From assembly GCA_013003155.1 (NCBI GenBank), contig JABDKF010000282.1, forward strand, positions 1 to 32,403: 32,403 nt of DNA. The letters run 5' to 3'. Below the pieces are notes generated by a model. The model searched no databases. It was not told the origin of the DNA and saw nothing but the letters and a program-made list of their open reading frames with translations. Positions 1 through 9,689 of this stretch are shown piece after piece (the stretch's first letter is position 1; every line of letters begins with the position of its first letter). The translations under genes and the position numbers were made by a program. This stretch comes from Woeseia sp. (GTDB lineage: Bacteria; Pseudomonadota; Gammaproteobacteria; Steroidobacterales; Woeseiaceae).

Positions 1-237
1 CTCTACTTCGGAGCTCAGCTGCCGCAGGCACTCGTCGATACTGCGGATGCCGGCGCCGGCGTTGGTGTCGCCGCCGAGATTCTCGGCACTGGCAACCTGC
101 ATTTGCACCAGGTCATAACGCCATTGCTTCAGCACGCGGATCTGCTCATCGCGAGAAAGCGTGCTTTGCCGCAGTACGTCGCCGGGATGGGCGAAGGAGG
201 CCGACGGATCCCGAAGAATCTGATCAATGTCACTCAT
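1..237 (-). CDS. Small conserved hypothetical protein (C-terminus cut by window edge)
   Basis: An open frame runs from an ATG at 237 leftwards out of the window, giving 79 visible codons without a stop. The start is preceded by a very good ribosome binding site (GGGAGG, followed by an A run). The protein begins MSDIDQILRDPSASFAHPGD and continues with a basic, helical segment (SRDEQIRVLKQWRYD). This style resembles short proteobacterial proteins of about 80-100 residues, so most of it is probably visible. I cannot assign a function. It lies 23 bases downstream of sodB on the same strand and is probably co-transcribed with it. A stress-related role would be inference from position only. Confidence 0.7.
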   Translation of the reverse strand, partial: MSDIDQILRDPSASFAHPGDVLRQSTLSRDEQIRVLKQWRYDLVQMQVASAENLGGDTNAGAGIRSIDECLRQLSSEVE

Positions 238-260
238 TTTTTTCCTCCCTGAGCATGCGC

Positions 261-878
261 TCACACGGCTTTAAGTACGGGCTTGTCCTTCGTCAATTTT
301 TCAAGGTTTGCTTCTGCAAAATCCCAGTTAATCAGCTCAGCCAGAACCTTGTCGACATAGCCGCCGCGATCGTTTTGCGTGTCAAGATAGTAGGCATGTT
401 CCCACACGTCTATTGTCAATAACGGCGTAAGGCCCTGTTGCAGAGGATTTTTGGCATCGCTGGTACTCATGACCTTCAAATCGCCCTCGTTGTCAGCCAC
501 AAGCCAGGCCCAGCCCGAACCAAATTGACCGGTCGCAGCATCCTTCATCCGCTTCAGAAAAGACTCCACGCCACCGAAGTGGTTATCGATAGCCTTTTTG
601 AGTCCGCTACCGGGAGTGCCGCCACCATTAGGCATCATGCTGCGCCAGTAGAAGTCATGGTTCCAGACTTGTGCTGCCGAATTGAAGACGCCGCCGTCGG
701 CACGCACAATGATTTCTTCCAGGGACTGATCCGCCTGCGGCGTGTCCTGAATAGCACTTTTGAGCTTATTCATGTAGCCCTGGTGGTGTTTGTCGTAGTG
801 AAATTGGAGCGTGCGGGCACTGATATGCGGCTCAAGTGCGCCGTAGTCATAGGGCAATGGTTTCATATCAAATTTCAT
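261..878 (-). CDS. sodB: Superoxide dismutase, iron type
   Basis: This 205-residue enzyme converts superoxide to oxygen and hydrogen peroxide in the cytoplasm. The four expected metal ligands are visible: His27, His74 (in QVWNHDFYW), Asp157 and His161 (in DVWEHAYY). Gln70 in the AAQVWNH motif is the hallmark position that separates iron SODs from manganese SODs, which usually carry a Gly there and a Gln later. Length and motif order match SodB. The ATG at 878 follows an AGGA ribosome binding site. The gene is downstream of a small lipoprotein gene and a hairpin, and upstream of a small conserved gene. Iron preference is inferred from motifs; cambialistic use of manganese cannot be excluded. 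Confidence 0.96.
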   Translation of the reverse strand: MKFDMKPLPYDYGALEPHISARTLQFHYDKHHQGYMNKLKSAIQDTPQADQSLEEIIVRADGGVFNSAAQVWNHDFYWRSMMPNGGGTPGSGLKKAIDNHFGGVESFLKRMKDAATGQFGSGWAWLVADNEGDLKVMSTSDAKNPLQQGLTPLLTIDVWEHAYYLDTQNDRGGYVDKVLAELINWDFAEANLEKLTKDKPVLKAV

Positions 879-920
879 TTCAATTTCCTGTTCTTAAAGT
901 GCAGTTCGGGTTTCAACTAG

Positions 921-952
921 AAAAGCAGCAGGGTACCCGAGGGTACCCTGCT
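921..952 (-). terminator. Strong hairpin, likely terminator of the small lipoprotein gene
   Basis: A perfect 12-base inverted repeat (arms 927-938 and 941-952, AGCAGGGTACCC) with a 2-base centre lies 16 bases after the lipoprotein stop codon. On the minus strand it is followed closely by TTTT (924-921). Each arm itself contains the palindrome GGGTACCC. The T tract is short, so termination may be partial and allow read-through into sodB. Confidence 0.65.
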
Positions 953-968
953 GACCATTCTTTGGGAA

Positions 969-1178
969 TCAGCAATTCGAGTCTTTTGCGCCAGCCTCCT
1001 CTTTAATCTCCTCGCAGGCATCCTCAACTTCATTGCCGATATCATCAGCGGAATCCCGCAAGCTATCACCAGCCTCCTCTACGCTGTCGGCAATTCGCTC
1101 AGCCGGCGTATCGGGCTCACAAGCAGCAATGAATATCGAAAAACTCACAATCGTTAGAATCAATAATTTGTGAAACAT
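969..1178 (-). CDS. Small acidic lipoprotein
   Basis: The ATG at 1178 is chosen over an upstream start at 1211 because it has a near-ideal ribosome binding site (GGAGG, 5 bases away) and begins directly with a signal peptide. The 69-residue product starts MFHKLLILTIVSFSIFIAAC. The lipobox IAAC would give a lipidated Cys20 after cleavage by signal peptidase II. The mature part is short and very acidic, with heptad-like repeats of Asp, Glu, Ala and Ser (for example DSVEEAGDSLRDSADDIGNE) suggesting one or two amphipathic helices. It resembles the entericidin/YtxH-like class of tiny envelope lipoproteins in style, without a clear match. It precedes sodB on the same strand. Confidence 0.8.
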   Translation of the reverse strand: MFHKLLILTIVSFSIFIAACEPDTPAERIADSVEEAGDSLRDSADDIGNEVEDACEEIKEEAGAKDSNC

Positions 1179-1448
1179 CGTTTCCTCCCGGGTTGGTTGA
1201 ACATGACGCAATCGACTGCGCAGTTACCCGGTAAGCTGCAGTTTCCATGCCAGTGTCGATTTGCACAGTACAGCGGGCTTTTTCAGCACGAAAACCGCTA
1301 TTTTTTGACCATCGACCCGTATAAATTGCAAAAGCTGTGAAAATCTTACCAGCCCCGACCGTTTTATGGCGTCGCCTGGTTTAGTTTATGATCACCCTTC
1401 GCCTGCCGGTCTCAGCAAGCAATCGATTTTTTGCGGGATACCTTACAA

Positions 1449-3728
1449 ATGACCGATCCATTGGAAGAGAGTTCGCTGCGCTACCACCGGCTGTCGCCGG
1501 CCGGCAAACTGAGCGTCTCGCCGACTAAACCTCTTGCCAACCAGCTCGACCTTGCCCAGGCCTATTCACCCGGCGTTGCTTTTCCGTGTCTGCGGATAAA
1601 GGATAATCCGGCTGCCGCCGCAGAGTTTACGGTTCGCGCCAATCTGGTTGGCGTAATTACCAATGGCAGCGCCGTTCTCGGTCTCGGCAACATCGGACCA
1701 CTGGCGGCAAAACCTGTAATGGAAGGCAAGGCGGTGCTGTTCAAGAAGTTCGCTGGCATCGACGCATTCGACATCGAAATCGACGAAGCGGATCCCGACA
1801 AACTCATAGAGATTGTTGCGCGACTTGAGCCCACGTTTGGGGCGATCAACCTTGAGGACATCAAGGCGCCGGAGTGTTTTGTCGTCGAACAAAAACTAGC
1901 CGAACTAATGAAAATACCCGTGTTCCATGACGATCAGCACGGTACGGCGATTGTAGCCAGCGCAGCAATCAAGAATGGACTGAAGGTTGTCGGCAAGAAA
2001 CTCGCAGAGGTAAAACTGGTTTCGACGGGTGGCGGTGCGGCGAGCCTGTCCTGTCTGAACTTGCTCGTCGATCTAGGCTTGAAGAAGGAAAACATCACGC
2101 TCTGCGATTTGCAGGGCGTTGTTTACAAAGGTCGCGAAGCAGACATGAATGTCTACAAGGAAGTTTTTGCTCGCGATACGGAATTGCGTGATCTCGAAGA
2201 CGCAATTGCAGGCGCCGATATATTCCTTGGCCTGTCAGCGCCCGAGGTATTGAGCCCGGCGATGGTAAAGAAAATGGCCGAACGTCCGCTTATCCTCGCG
2301 CTCGCCAACCCGGTACCCGAAATTTTGCCAGAGCTTGCGCTCGAGGCCCGTCCGGACGCAATCATCGCGACAGGTCGGTCCGACTATCCGAACCAGGTAA
2401 ATAACGTACTGTGCTTTCCGTTTATTTTTCGCGGTGCGCTCGACGTGGGAGCGACGCAGATCAATGCGCAGATGAAGGTGGCCTGCGTTGACGCAATCGC
2501 AAACATTGCGCGACGCGAGTCGACGGACGAGGTTGCAAACGCCTATCAGGAAGAAAACCTGAACTTCGGGCCGCAGTATCTTATTCCCAAACCGTTTGAC
2601 CCGCGCCTGATGGAAGATGTATCGATCGCAGTTGCGGAAGCAGCCATAAAGTCAGGTGTCGCAACGCGTCCAATAGAAGATCTGGACGACTATCGCGTCA
2701 AGCTGCGTACCTTCTCCCATCGCTCAGTCATGTTTATGCAACCCATCATCGATGTCGCCAAGCGCGATACCGAACGCCTGGTGTATGCCGAGGGCGAGAA
2801 CATGACTGTGCTGCGCACTGTGCAAGCTGTCATTGATGAAAATATTGCGAGCCCGATCCTGATTGGTCGAACCGCCGTCGTAGAAGAGCGTATCAAACGG
2901 CTGGGCCTGCGCATGACGATTGGCAAGGATTTCGAACTCGTCGATCCACAGGACGATCCGCGGTATCGCGACTACTGGCGTTTCTACCACTCGCGTGTTT
3001 GTCGCAGGGGCGTCTCGGTACAGGCTGCGAAGACAACGATGAGGACCAACACGACGGTAATTGCCGCCTGCATGGTCGCAATGCAACAAGCGCACGCGCT
3101 TTTGTGCGGCACCATCGGCCGCTTCGATCACCACCTTCAGGAAATCATAGAAATCATCGGCCCGGCCTCGCCGGCCGAAAAAATTTCCTCGATGTCTGTG
3201 CTGTTTCTCGCAGACGGACCGCTGTTCCTTTCAGACTGCTTTATTGAGGTCAATCCGTCCGTCGAACAGATCGTTGCGACAACGCTGGCAAGCGCGCGGC
3301 GCGTACGCAGTTTGGGCATTCGTCCGTCAGTTGCGTTGCTCTCACATTCGAACTTTGGCTCTTCTCGCGCAGCATCTGCACGTAAGATGCGCGACGCAAC
3401 ACGAATTCTGCATGAATGTGCACCAGATCTTGAGGTCGACGGGGAAATGCACGCTTTGACTGCGATGAACGAAAACATTCGCAAGACGCTGGATCCGGAT
3501 TCGCCGCTCACCGGACGTGCGAATCTGCTGATTATGCCGAACCTCGACACCGCGAATGTCGCAATGGAGCTGATTCGCTCAGTAACCGATGCGCTGTTCA
3601 TCGGCCCAATTCTCTCTGGCACCGCGCACCCTGCGCATATCGTGACACCGTCGCTCAGCATGAAAGGTATATTCAACATGAGCGCTATTGCTGTCGCCGA
3701 TGCATGGCGCCAGACCAATAACGACTAG
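1449..3728 (+). CDS. maeB: NADP-type malic enzyme with C-terminal phosphotransacetylase-like domain
   Basis: The enzyme oxidatively decarboxylates malate to pyruvate and CO2, usually with NADP. From the ATG at 1449 the product is 759 residues, the length I recall for E. coli MaeB; a TTG start at 1431 adds six residues and is less likely. The N-terminal half shows the malic enzyme signatures: [15 protein letters not shown] near the start, [25 protein letters not shown] and [13 protein letters not shown] nucleotide-binding loop, STGGGAAS, follows. The last third is the phosphate acetyl/butyryl transferase domain (for example [14 protein letters not shown] and [14 protein letters not shown]), which in this family is regulatory rather than catalytic. 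The gene ends 4 bases from the convergent glutamate dehydrogenase gene. Confidence 0.95.
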   Translation: MTDPLEESSLRYHRLSPAGKLSVSPTKPLANQLDLAQAYSPGVAFPCLRIKDNPAAAAEFTVRANLVGVITNGSAVLGLGNIGPLAAKPVMEGKAVLFKKFAGIDAFDIEIDEADPDKLIEIVARLEPTFGAINLEDIKAPECFVVEQKLAELMKIPVFHDDQHGTAIVASAAIKNGLKVVGKKLAEVKLVSTGGGAASLSCLNLLVDLGLKKENITLCDLQGVVYKGREADMNVYKEVFARDTELRDLEDAIAGADIFLGLSAPEVLSPAMVKKMAERPLILALANPVPEILPELALEARPDAIIATGRSDYPNQVNNVLCFPFIFRGALDVGATQINAQMKVACVDAIANIARRESTDEVANAYQEENLNFGPQYLIPKPFDPRLMEDVSIAVAEAAIKSGVATRPIEDLDDYRVKLRTFSHRSVMFMQPIIDVAKRDTERLVYAEGENMTVLRTVQAVIDENIASPILIGRTAVVEERIKRLGLRMTIGKDFELVDPQDDPRYRDYWRFYHSRVCRRGVSVQAAKTTMRTNTTVIAACMVAMQQAHALLCGTIGRFDHHLQEIIEIIGPASPAEKISSMSVLFLADGPLFLSDCFIEVNPSVEQIVATTLASARRVRSLGIRPSVALLSHSNFGSSRAASARKMRDATRILHECAPDLEVDGEMHALTAMNENIRKTLDPDSPLTGRANLLIMPNLDTANVAMELIRSVTDALFIGPILSGTAHPAHIVTPSLSMKGIFNMSAIAVADAWRQTNND

Positions 3729-3732
3729 AGCA

Positions 3733-5148
3733 TCAGTGCCCGATACCCATCTCCAGATAGGCTGAAGCAATCTTGTCTATTGCAAGCACAAACGCTGCGG
3801 TGCGGGTGTCCTGGATATTCTTGCGGGTGTTACGCACTTCCCGAATTTGCTGATAGGCATTGCGCATGGTGTCCTCCAGACCGGATCGCACCAGGTCGAT
3901 TTCACGCGGCCCTTCCAGCAGGGGCTGCGACAACTCTTGCGGGACTTTTTTACCCGTCATTTCTTCTATGACTTTGACGATATGCCGACCGCGATTTTCT
4001 TCAAGACGTCGATCGAGCCGACCAAAGCGAATGTGCGATACGTTCTTGACCCATTCAAAGTAAGATACCGTTACACCGCCGGCGTTTACGTACGCATCCG
4101 GCAAAACTACTTTTCCGGACTTACACAGTTTTTGGTCCGCCTCATAGCTGATTGGTCCGTTCGCCGCCTCGGCGATCAACGGTGCCTTGATCCGATCGAC
4201 GTTGTCCATTGTTATCTGGTTTTCCAGAGCCGCGGGAATCAATATGTCACAGTCAAGCTCTAAGCCCTTGCCGCTGTCTTTCATGAACTCCGCACCCGAG
4301 AAGTTGCTGACGCCGCCCGATTTCTTCAGGTATTCATAGACATCTTCAATATTGAAGCCGTCTTCTTTGTAGATCGCGCCGTCGCGCTCAGCAATGCCGA
4401 CGATTTTGGCGTCGTCTTCTTCGCTAAGGAATTTCGCAGCATGGTAGCCAACGTTGCCGAGTCCCTGGATGACGATACGCTTGCCACCAAGGTCACCTTT
4501 AAGGCCGGTTTTTTCGACATCCTCCGGGTGGCGAAAGAATTCCTGCAACGCGAACTGCACACCACGCCCCGTTGCTTCGGTTCGCCCGCCAATTCCGCCC
4601 TGCGATACCGGCTTGCCGGTTACGCACGCGATCGCGTTGATATCATCCGGACAAGACATGCGATAAGAGTCGGCGATCCAGGCCATCTCACGTTCACCCG
4701 TCCCCATGTCGGGCGCGGGTACATTTTCACTGGGGCTGATGTAGCCCTTCTTTGACAGTTCGTAGGCGAAACGCTGCGTGATTTCACGCAATTCGTCTTC
4801 CTCATAGTCTTGCGGATTAATGCAAAGGCCGCCTTTCGATCCGCCAAACGGTACGTCGACGATCGCGCATTTATAGGACATCAGCGCAGCCAGCGCCTCG
4901 ACCTCTTCCTGATCGACCTCAAGCGCAAATCGAATTCCGCCCTTTGTCGGTAGGCGATGCTCGCTGTGCACCGCACGCCATCCGGTGAATACTTTGATGT
5001 GCCCGCGTATCTCGACCGGAAACTGCACACGGAACATTGAGTTCGTAAGTTTGATCTGGTCGGCCAGACCCGGCGGGAGGTCGAGCGAACCGAACGCCCG
5101 GTCAACCATATGATTCACGCTTTCGAGAAATCCGCTGCTCGTTCCCAT
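3733..5148 (-). CDS. Glutamate dehydrogenase (Glu/Leu/Phe/Val dehydrogenase family)
   Basis: The product interconverts glutamate with 2-oxoglutarate and ammonia using NAD(P). The ATG at 5148 gives 471 residues. It is preferred over a start at 5286 because of an AAGGA ribosome binding site just upstream and because the extra N-terminal sequence is not protein-like. Key residues are visible: Lys69 in the KGGIRF motif, Lys93 in SYKCA, and the active-site Lys105 in VPFGGSKGG, followed by PAPDMGTGEREMAW. The Rossmann motif is GLGNVG. The family also contains amino acid dehydrogenases with other substrates, so glutamate is the likely but not proven substrate. Its product could feed the 2-oxoacid oxidoreductase encoded at 14570-17444. 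Confidence 0.9.
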   Translation of the reverse strand: MGTSSGFLESVNHMVDRAFGSLDLPPGLADQIKLTNSMFRVQFPVEIRGHIKVFTGWRAVHSEHRLPTKGGIRFALEVDQEEVEALAALMSYKCAIVDVPFGGSKGGLCINPQDYEEDELREITQRFAYELSKKGYISPSENVPAPDMGTGEREMAWIADSYRMSCPDDINAIACVTGKPVSQGGIGGRTEATGRGVQFALQEFFRHPEDVEKTGLKGDLGGKRIVIQGLGNVGYHAAKFLSEEDDAKIVGIAERDGAIYKEDGFNIEDVYEYLKKSGGVSNFSGAEFMKDSGKGLELDCDILIPAALENQITMDNVDRIKAPLIAEAANGPISYEADQKLCKSGKVVLPDAYVNAGGVTVSYFEWVKNVSHIRFGRLDRRLEENRGRHIVKVIEEMTGKKVPQELSQPLLEGPREIDLVRSGLEDTMRNAYQQIREVRNTRKNIQDTRTAAFVLAIDKIASAYLEMGIGH

Positions 5149-5312
5149 CGTTTTTCCTTGATTTTTTTTGTTGCAGATTAGCATTCTGCGCCCTAGACGG
5201 TCTGCATACAAATATCCGCGGCGATTACTGCGTCGACGTGAATGCTTTATGCTTGCGCCTAATGAAGTTGAAAAAAAATCTGTCACGATGATGAAGCTGG
5301 CGTGGGCGCATT

Positions 5313-7130
5313 ATGAGTGAAAAAATTGACGCAGGTTTCGTCACTCGCTTTCTTGGCGTTTTTCAATACAGTCGACGCGCAATTTCGCTGGTCTGGACCA
5401 CCAGCCGGCCCCTGACACTGACTCTGGCGCTGCTCACGCTCGCCGCGGGCATCCTGCCAGCCGGCATCGCTTACATCGGGCAGCTGATCGTCGACGGGGT
5501 CGTGGCGGCAATGGCCAGCGATACGCCCGATGTTCGCGGGGTACTGTCATTGGTCGGCCTCGAAGCGCTGCTCGTGATTCTCGTTGCCGGCAGCCAACGC
5601 GGCATCTCGGCCAGCCAGTCGCTGCTGCGCGCGTTGCTCGGCCAACGCGTGAACGTCATGATCCTCGAAAAGGCTCTGACGCTGCAGCTTACGCACTTCG
5701 AAGACTCTGAGTTTTACGACAAGCTGACCCAGGCACGGCGCGAAGCTTCCAGCCGGCCCTTGAGCCTTGTAAACCGCACGTTTGGTCTGACACAAAATGC
5801 GATCACGTTGACGAGTTACGCTGTTTTGCTGTGGCAATTCTCGCCATGGGCTGTTGCTATCCTGATCGGCGCTGGACTGCCATCTTTTTTCGCCGAAGCG
5901 AAGTTTTCGGGTGACGCGTTCCGTTTGTTTCGCTGGCGCTCACCGGACACGCGTATGCAAATGTACCTTGAGACGGTCATTGCCCGGGAAGATGGCGTCA
6001 AGGAGGTCAAGTTATTCCAGCTCGGCCCGCGCTTGCTGCAGCGCTATCGGGATATCTTCAATAAACTGTTCGTCGAAGATCGACGCCTGACTCTGCGGCG
6101 CGACACCTGGGGGTTTTTTCTGGGCCTGCTGTCGACAGGCGCGTTTTACGGCGCTTACGTGTGGATTGTACTCGCAACGATCGTCCGCGAGATTACTTTG
6201 GGCGCGATGACAATGTACTTGATGTTGTTTCGCCAGGGGCAGGCCGCGGTTGCTGCCAGTTTGTCGGCCATCAGCGGGATGTACGAAGACAACCTGTATC
6301 TTTCCAATCTTTATGAATACCTGGCGCAGGAGGTTCCGGGACGCGTTGGCCATGCAGAAAAAGGTCCTGAGCCGGCGCGCGGTATCGAATTCAAGAACGT
6401 GTCCTTTCGCTATCCGGGTAGCGAGGTGGATGCTCTGAGTGACCTTACCCTGCAAATAAGGCCGGGTGAGAGCCTCGCCCTGGTTGGAGAGAACGGCTCC
6501 GGCAAGACCACGCTCGTCAAACTGCTGACGCGCCTTTATGAACCCACAGCCGGACAGATTCTGCTGGATGGACTGGAGCTTACTGAGTGGCACGTTGAGG
6601 CTTTGCGCGAACGCATCGGCGTAATCTTTCAGGATTTTGGGCGTTACCAATTTTCCGTGGGCGAAAATATTGGTGCGGGCGATGTGCGTTACCTCGACGA
6701 CGAAAAACGCTGGGCTGCGGCGGCGAAAACCGGCATGGCAGCGCCGTTCATTGAGAGCATGCCGGAAACTTACCAGACGCAGCTCGGGCGCTGGTTCAAG
6801 GGAGGTCGTGAGCTATCAGGCGGACAGTGGCAAAAAATTGCGCTGTCCCGGGCATTCATGCGAGCGGACGCCGATATTCTGGTACTGGACGAGCCCACCG
6901 CTGCGATGGATGCGGCCTCAGAGGCTGAAGTATTTGAGCACTTCCGAAAATCCAGCCACGACAAGATGAGCATCCTGATCTCACACCGCTTTTCGACCGT
7001 GCGCGCGGCGGACCAGATCGTTGTAATGGAAGGTGGCCGCATCGTTGAGCGAGGCAATCATGAAAGCCTGCTGAGTATGGACGGCCGCTACGCGCATTTG
7101 TTTAAGCTGCAGGCGCGCGGCTATCAGTAA
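5313..7130 (+). CDS. ABC transporter, fused permease and ATPase (exporter type)
   Basis: A 605-residue half-transporter has an N-terminal membrane domain of about six helices (first clear one in TLTLALLTLAAGILPAGIAYIG) and a C-terminal ATPase. The nucleotide-binding motifs are intact: Walker A GENGSGKTT at 392-400, signature LSGGQ at 501-505, Walker B ILVLDE at 522-527, and a switch histidine in SILISHRFSTV. It should act as a dimer in the inner membrane. The substrate is not evident: the architecture fits lipid, peptide or drug exporters. It is transcribed divergently from glutamate dehydrogenase, and its stop overlaps the end of the convergent SDR gene by 7 bases. The ribosome binding site is weak. 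Confidence 0.9.
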   Translation: MSEKIDAGFVTRFLGVFQYSRRAISLVWTTSRPLTLTLALLTLAAGILPAGIAYIGQLIVDGVVAAMASDTPDVRGVLSLVGLEALLVILVAGSQRGISASQSLLRALLGQRVNVMILEKALTLQLTHFEDSEFYDKLTQARREASSRPLSLVNRTFGLTQNAITLTSYAVLLWQFSPWAVAILIGAGLPSFFAEAKFSGDAFRLFRWRSPDTRMQMYLETVIAREDGVKEVKLFQLGPRLLQRYRDIFNKLFVEDRRLTLRRDTWGFFLGLLSTGAFYGAYVWIVLATIVREITLGAMTMYLMLFRQGQAAVAASLSAISGMYEDNLYLSNLYEYLAQEVPGRVGHAEKGPEPARGIEFKNVSFRYPGSEVDALSDLTLQIRPGESLALVGENGSGKTTLVKLLTRLYEPTAGQILLDGLELTEWHVEALRERIGVIFQDFGRYQFSVGENIGAGDVRYLDDEKRWAAAAKTGMAAPFIESMPETYQTQLGRWFKGGRELSGGQWQKIALSRAFMRADADILVLDEPTAAMDAASEAEVFEHFRKSSHDKMSILISHRFSTVRAADQIVVMEGGRIVERGNHESLLSMDGRYAHLFKLQARGYQ

Positions 7131-7906
7131 ACACTCGCAGCCATCATACCGCCATCGACAACAAGATCGTGGCCACTGATCCAGCGCGACGCATCAGATA
7201 GCAAAAATAAGCACGCGTCGGCAACATCTTCCGGCTCTCCCATGCGTTGCAACGGCGCACGCGTCTCCCAACGTTGCACACCCTCCGGCCAATTCTCCCG
7301 AATTCCAGCGCGATTGATCACGCCCGGTGACACAGAGTTAACGCGAATCGCAAAGTTGCCGAGCTCCTGCGCAGCCGATCGTGTCAACATCACTAACGCG
7401 GCCTTCGCGCTATTGTAGTGGCTGTGGTCGGGCCCGGGGCTCGATGCGGCAATCGAAGCGATATTGACAATTGCGCCACCCCCGTGTTCTTTCATGTAAC
7501 GTGCCGCTTCTTGTGTGCACAAGAATGCGCTCTCAACATTCGAGCGCTGCATTGCTCGCCAGTCTTCGTGACTCAAATCGAGAAACGCGCCAACGGGAAA
7601 CGAGCCGGCATTGTTGACGAGCACGTCGATACCACCAAAGGCGTCGATCGTTTCCTGCACCACGGCGGCCACGTCACGCGGGTCGCTTAGCTCACCGCCA
7701 ACAGCCCTGGCCTCACCACCCGCGTCGCGAATAGCATCAACGACACGCGCCGCGTCATCGGCCTTGCTGCGATAGTGAACGAGCACTCTTGCCCCGGCCT
7801 CTGCTAGTCGCAACGCGATGGCCGCACCAATATGCTGGCTGGCACCGGTAACAAGTGCTGATTTGCCCGTCATGTCGAGCAGTTTTGGGTACGCTGATAC
7901 GTCCAT
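7124..7906 (-). CDS. Short-chain dehydrogenase/reductase
   Basis: This 260-residue classical SDR is a cytoplasmic NAD(P)-dependent oxidoreductase. The ATG at 7906 follows AAGGG at good spacing and replaces a TTG start at 7921. Visible residues are the cofactor motif TGASQHIG at 20-27, NNAG at 98-101, and the catalytic set Asn123, Ser151, Tyr164 and Lys168. HYRS after the second strand suggests NADPH preference, as in FabG and pteridine reductases. The TGAxxxIG form, with Gln-His where many SDRs carry a glycine, recalls FolM/pteridine reductase-like enzymes, but the substrate cannot be told. It lies 78 bases downstream of the PLP enzyme gene on the same strand. Confidence 0.88.
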   Translation of the reverse strand: MDVSAYPKLLDMTGKSALVTGASQHIGAAIALRLAEAGARVLVHYRSKADDAARVVDAIRDAGGEARAVGGELSDPRDVAAVVQETIDAFGGIDVLVNNAGSFPVGAFLDLSHEDWRAMQRSNVESAFLCTQEAARYMKEHGGGAIVNIASIAASSPGPDHSHYNSAKAALVMLTRSAAQELGNFAIRVNSVSPGVINRAGIRENWPEGVQRWETRAPLQRMGEPEDVADACLFLLSDASRWISGHDLVVDGGMMAASVY

Positions 7907-7984
7907 TGCCAAGCCCTTCAAGCTGATCAGGGGTCAACGCACTCAGGCGCGAGCGCGTATCGCGTTTAAGGGTCGCGACCTGAG

Positions 7985-9268
7985 TCAGGCGGCGTCTGCT
8001 TTTGCCAGCACTTCGTCAAGCGTGTTCAGCAAAATATCGAGCTCGTCTACGCTGTTGTAGTGCACCGGGCCGATCCTGACCGCTCCGCCGGTTTTCGCAA
8101 TCCCCAACACTTCTGCGGCCTCCACGGCGTAGTTGTCGCCACTCCAGACAAAAATGTTGCGCTCTGCAAGGCCACGAGCGATTGCGGGCGACGCTTTCCC
8201 GTCGGCAGTAAATGAAACCGTGGGCACACGCCGATCCATTGCTGATCTATCGGTGACGCCGAGAACCCGCACACCGGGCAACTGCTGCAAACCCGCAATC
8301 AAGTGCAAGGCCAGCTCCTTCTCATACTGAAATAAACAATCGAGCGCAGCGTGAACCAGCCGGGATCGCCCCTTAAATCGGACATTGTCGTCAAAATGAT
8401 CCTGCGCCATGGTCTGCCCTACCCAGGCAAAGTAGTCGATTGCCGCGGCGGTACCGGCCATGCCTTCGTGGCTTTGTGTGCCAGTTTCAAAAATATTGGG
8501 GAGATTTTTCAGCGCGGGTCGAACATTGTACGGCGGCAAAGACTCCAGCACTGCTCGTTTACCCCACAAGACACCCTGGTGAGGACCAAAAAACTTGTAC
8601 GCGGAACAGGCCAGAAAGTCGCAGCCGATGTCCTGCACGTCTATTGGCACGTGCGGCGCCAGCTGCACAGCGTCGATATAGGTCAAGGCGCCTGCCGAAC
8701 GTGCTCTTGCGCTGATCGACTTAATATCGTTTACGGTACCCAGCAAATTACTTGCACCGCCGATGCAAACGAGTTTCGTTTTGGCATTCAACAAATTGTC
8801 GAGTTCGGCGAGGTCGAATTCAAATGTTTCGGGATTAAATGGCAGCCAACGGACGACTAGCCCGAGATCTTTTGCCAGCAACACCCATGGCATAACGTTC
8901 GCGTCATGATCCATGCGCGACAGGATGATCTCGTCACCACCTTGTAGTGTGCGACCAATAGAGCGCGACACGTGGAGTGTCAGCGTCGTCATGTTCTGGC
9001 CGAAAATGATTTCCTCAGGAGACGCGGCATTGAGAAAATCCGCGGCGGCCTGGTGGGCTTCATCCACGATCGCTTCAGCAAGACGCGACGTCGCGAAATA
9101 TCCGCCAAGATTGGCATTCGCCTCAATCAGGCATTCAGTCATTCGATCGACAACGATCTGCGGTACCTGGGTGCCGGCCGGGTTGTCCAGATAGATTCGC
9201 GGGCGGCCACTGTCTTTTATGGCAAGCGCAGGAAACTGCGCACGGATTACGTCAAGCTCAAAGCCCAT
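7985..9268 (-). CDS. Class V aminotransferase-fold PLP enzyme, cysteine desulfurase-like
   Basis: This 427-residue protein has the class V aminotransferase fold shared by cysteine desulfurases and related lyases. The PLP lysine is Lys225 in CSAYKFFGPHQG. Other family motifs are YLDNPAGTQVP near the N-terminus, SRMDHDANVMPW, and YIDAVQLAPH with the aspartate that contacts the PLP nitrogen. The sequence looks like the VC1184-type subfamily named 'cysteine desulfurase-like'. The C-terminal loop where true desulfurases carry the catalytic cysteine reads WSGDNYAVEA here and lacks Cys, so desulfurase activity is doubtful. The ATG at 9268 has GGGGAAG upstream. It probably shares a transcript with the SDR gene. 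Confidence 0.88.
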   Translation of the reverse strand: MGFELDVIRAQFPALAIKDSGRPRIYLDNPAGTQVPQIVVDRMTECLIEANANLGGYFATSRLAEAIVDEAHQAAADFLNAASPEEIIFGQNMTTLTLHVSRSIGRTLQGGDEIILSRMDHDANVMPWVLLAKDLGLVVRWLPFNPETFEFDLAELDNLLNAKTKLVCIGGASNLLGTVNDIKSISARARSAGALTYIDAVQLAPHVPIDVQDIGCDFLACSAYKFFGPHQGVLWGKRAVLESLPPYNVRPALKNLPNIFETGTQSHEGMAGTAAAIDYFAWVGQTMAQDHFDDNVRFKGRSRLVHAALDCLFQYEKELALHLIAGLQQLPGVRVLGVTDRSAMDRRVPTVSFTADGKASPAIARGLAERNIFVWSGDNYAVEAAEVLGIAKTGGAVRIGPVHYNSVDELDILLNTLDEVLAKADAA

Positions 9269-9343
9269 TGGTCTTCCCCGATCTTTGTGTGACTCGTCGA
9301 GATAGCGGCATTAAGCGATGCGATGGCCGATTCTCGATTCTAG

Positions 9344-9544
9344 CTACGCCTTGCCGCCCCACTTTTCGCGATGCGCATCTTCTGCTTTTTGGCGAACGCG
9401 TGAGTGGCGGTTGGTTAGCAATAGTGAATTCGGGTCGCAAACCTGGGCCTTGATTACCCCGAGATCGCTTGCCGCATCGAACAGGCTCGGATACCAGCGT
9501 TCCCAGTTTGGCAGCAACTGCTCGACCTGTTCGCGAAGATTCAT
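9344..9544 (-). CDS. Possible small hypothetical protein
   Basis: A 66-codon frame from an ATG at 9544 encodes MNLREQVEQLLPNWERWYPS and a C-terminus rich in Arg, Lys and Glu ending KWGGKA. The composition is protein-like: amphipathic, with aromatic residues and few rare stretches. It fills the gap between the anti-sigma-like gene and the PLP enzyme gene on the same strand. Against it, no clear ribosome binding site precedes the start, and competing open frames exist on the other strand. No family is recognised. Confidence 0.4.
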   Translation of the reverse strand: MNLREQVEQLLPNWERWYPSLFDAASDLGVIKAQVCDPNSLLLTNRHSRVRQKAEDAHREKWGGKA

Positions 9545-9689
9545 GGGGCCAATGTATACGACGGTCAGGACAGAAACAACGACAGAGTCACGGTTTCAAA
9601 AACCCGCCGCGCGCCACACTAACTGGTCGCCAATCGGGTCGCACGGGTGCTCGGTTACGAGCTCATATCTTGTTGTTTTTTATGGATTT

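Noticed and set aside
1305-1325. TTGACC and TATAAA upstream of malic enzyme as a promoter
   Set aside because: The spacer is only 9 bases, too short for a sigma-70 promoter.
5288-5320. 10-codon frame overlapping the ABC transporter start (possible leader peptide)
   Set aside because: No ribosome binding site and no attenuation hairpin seen; such short frames are common by chance.
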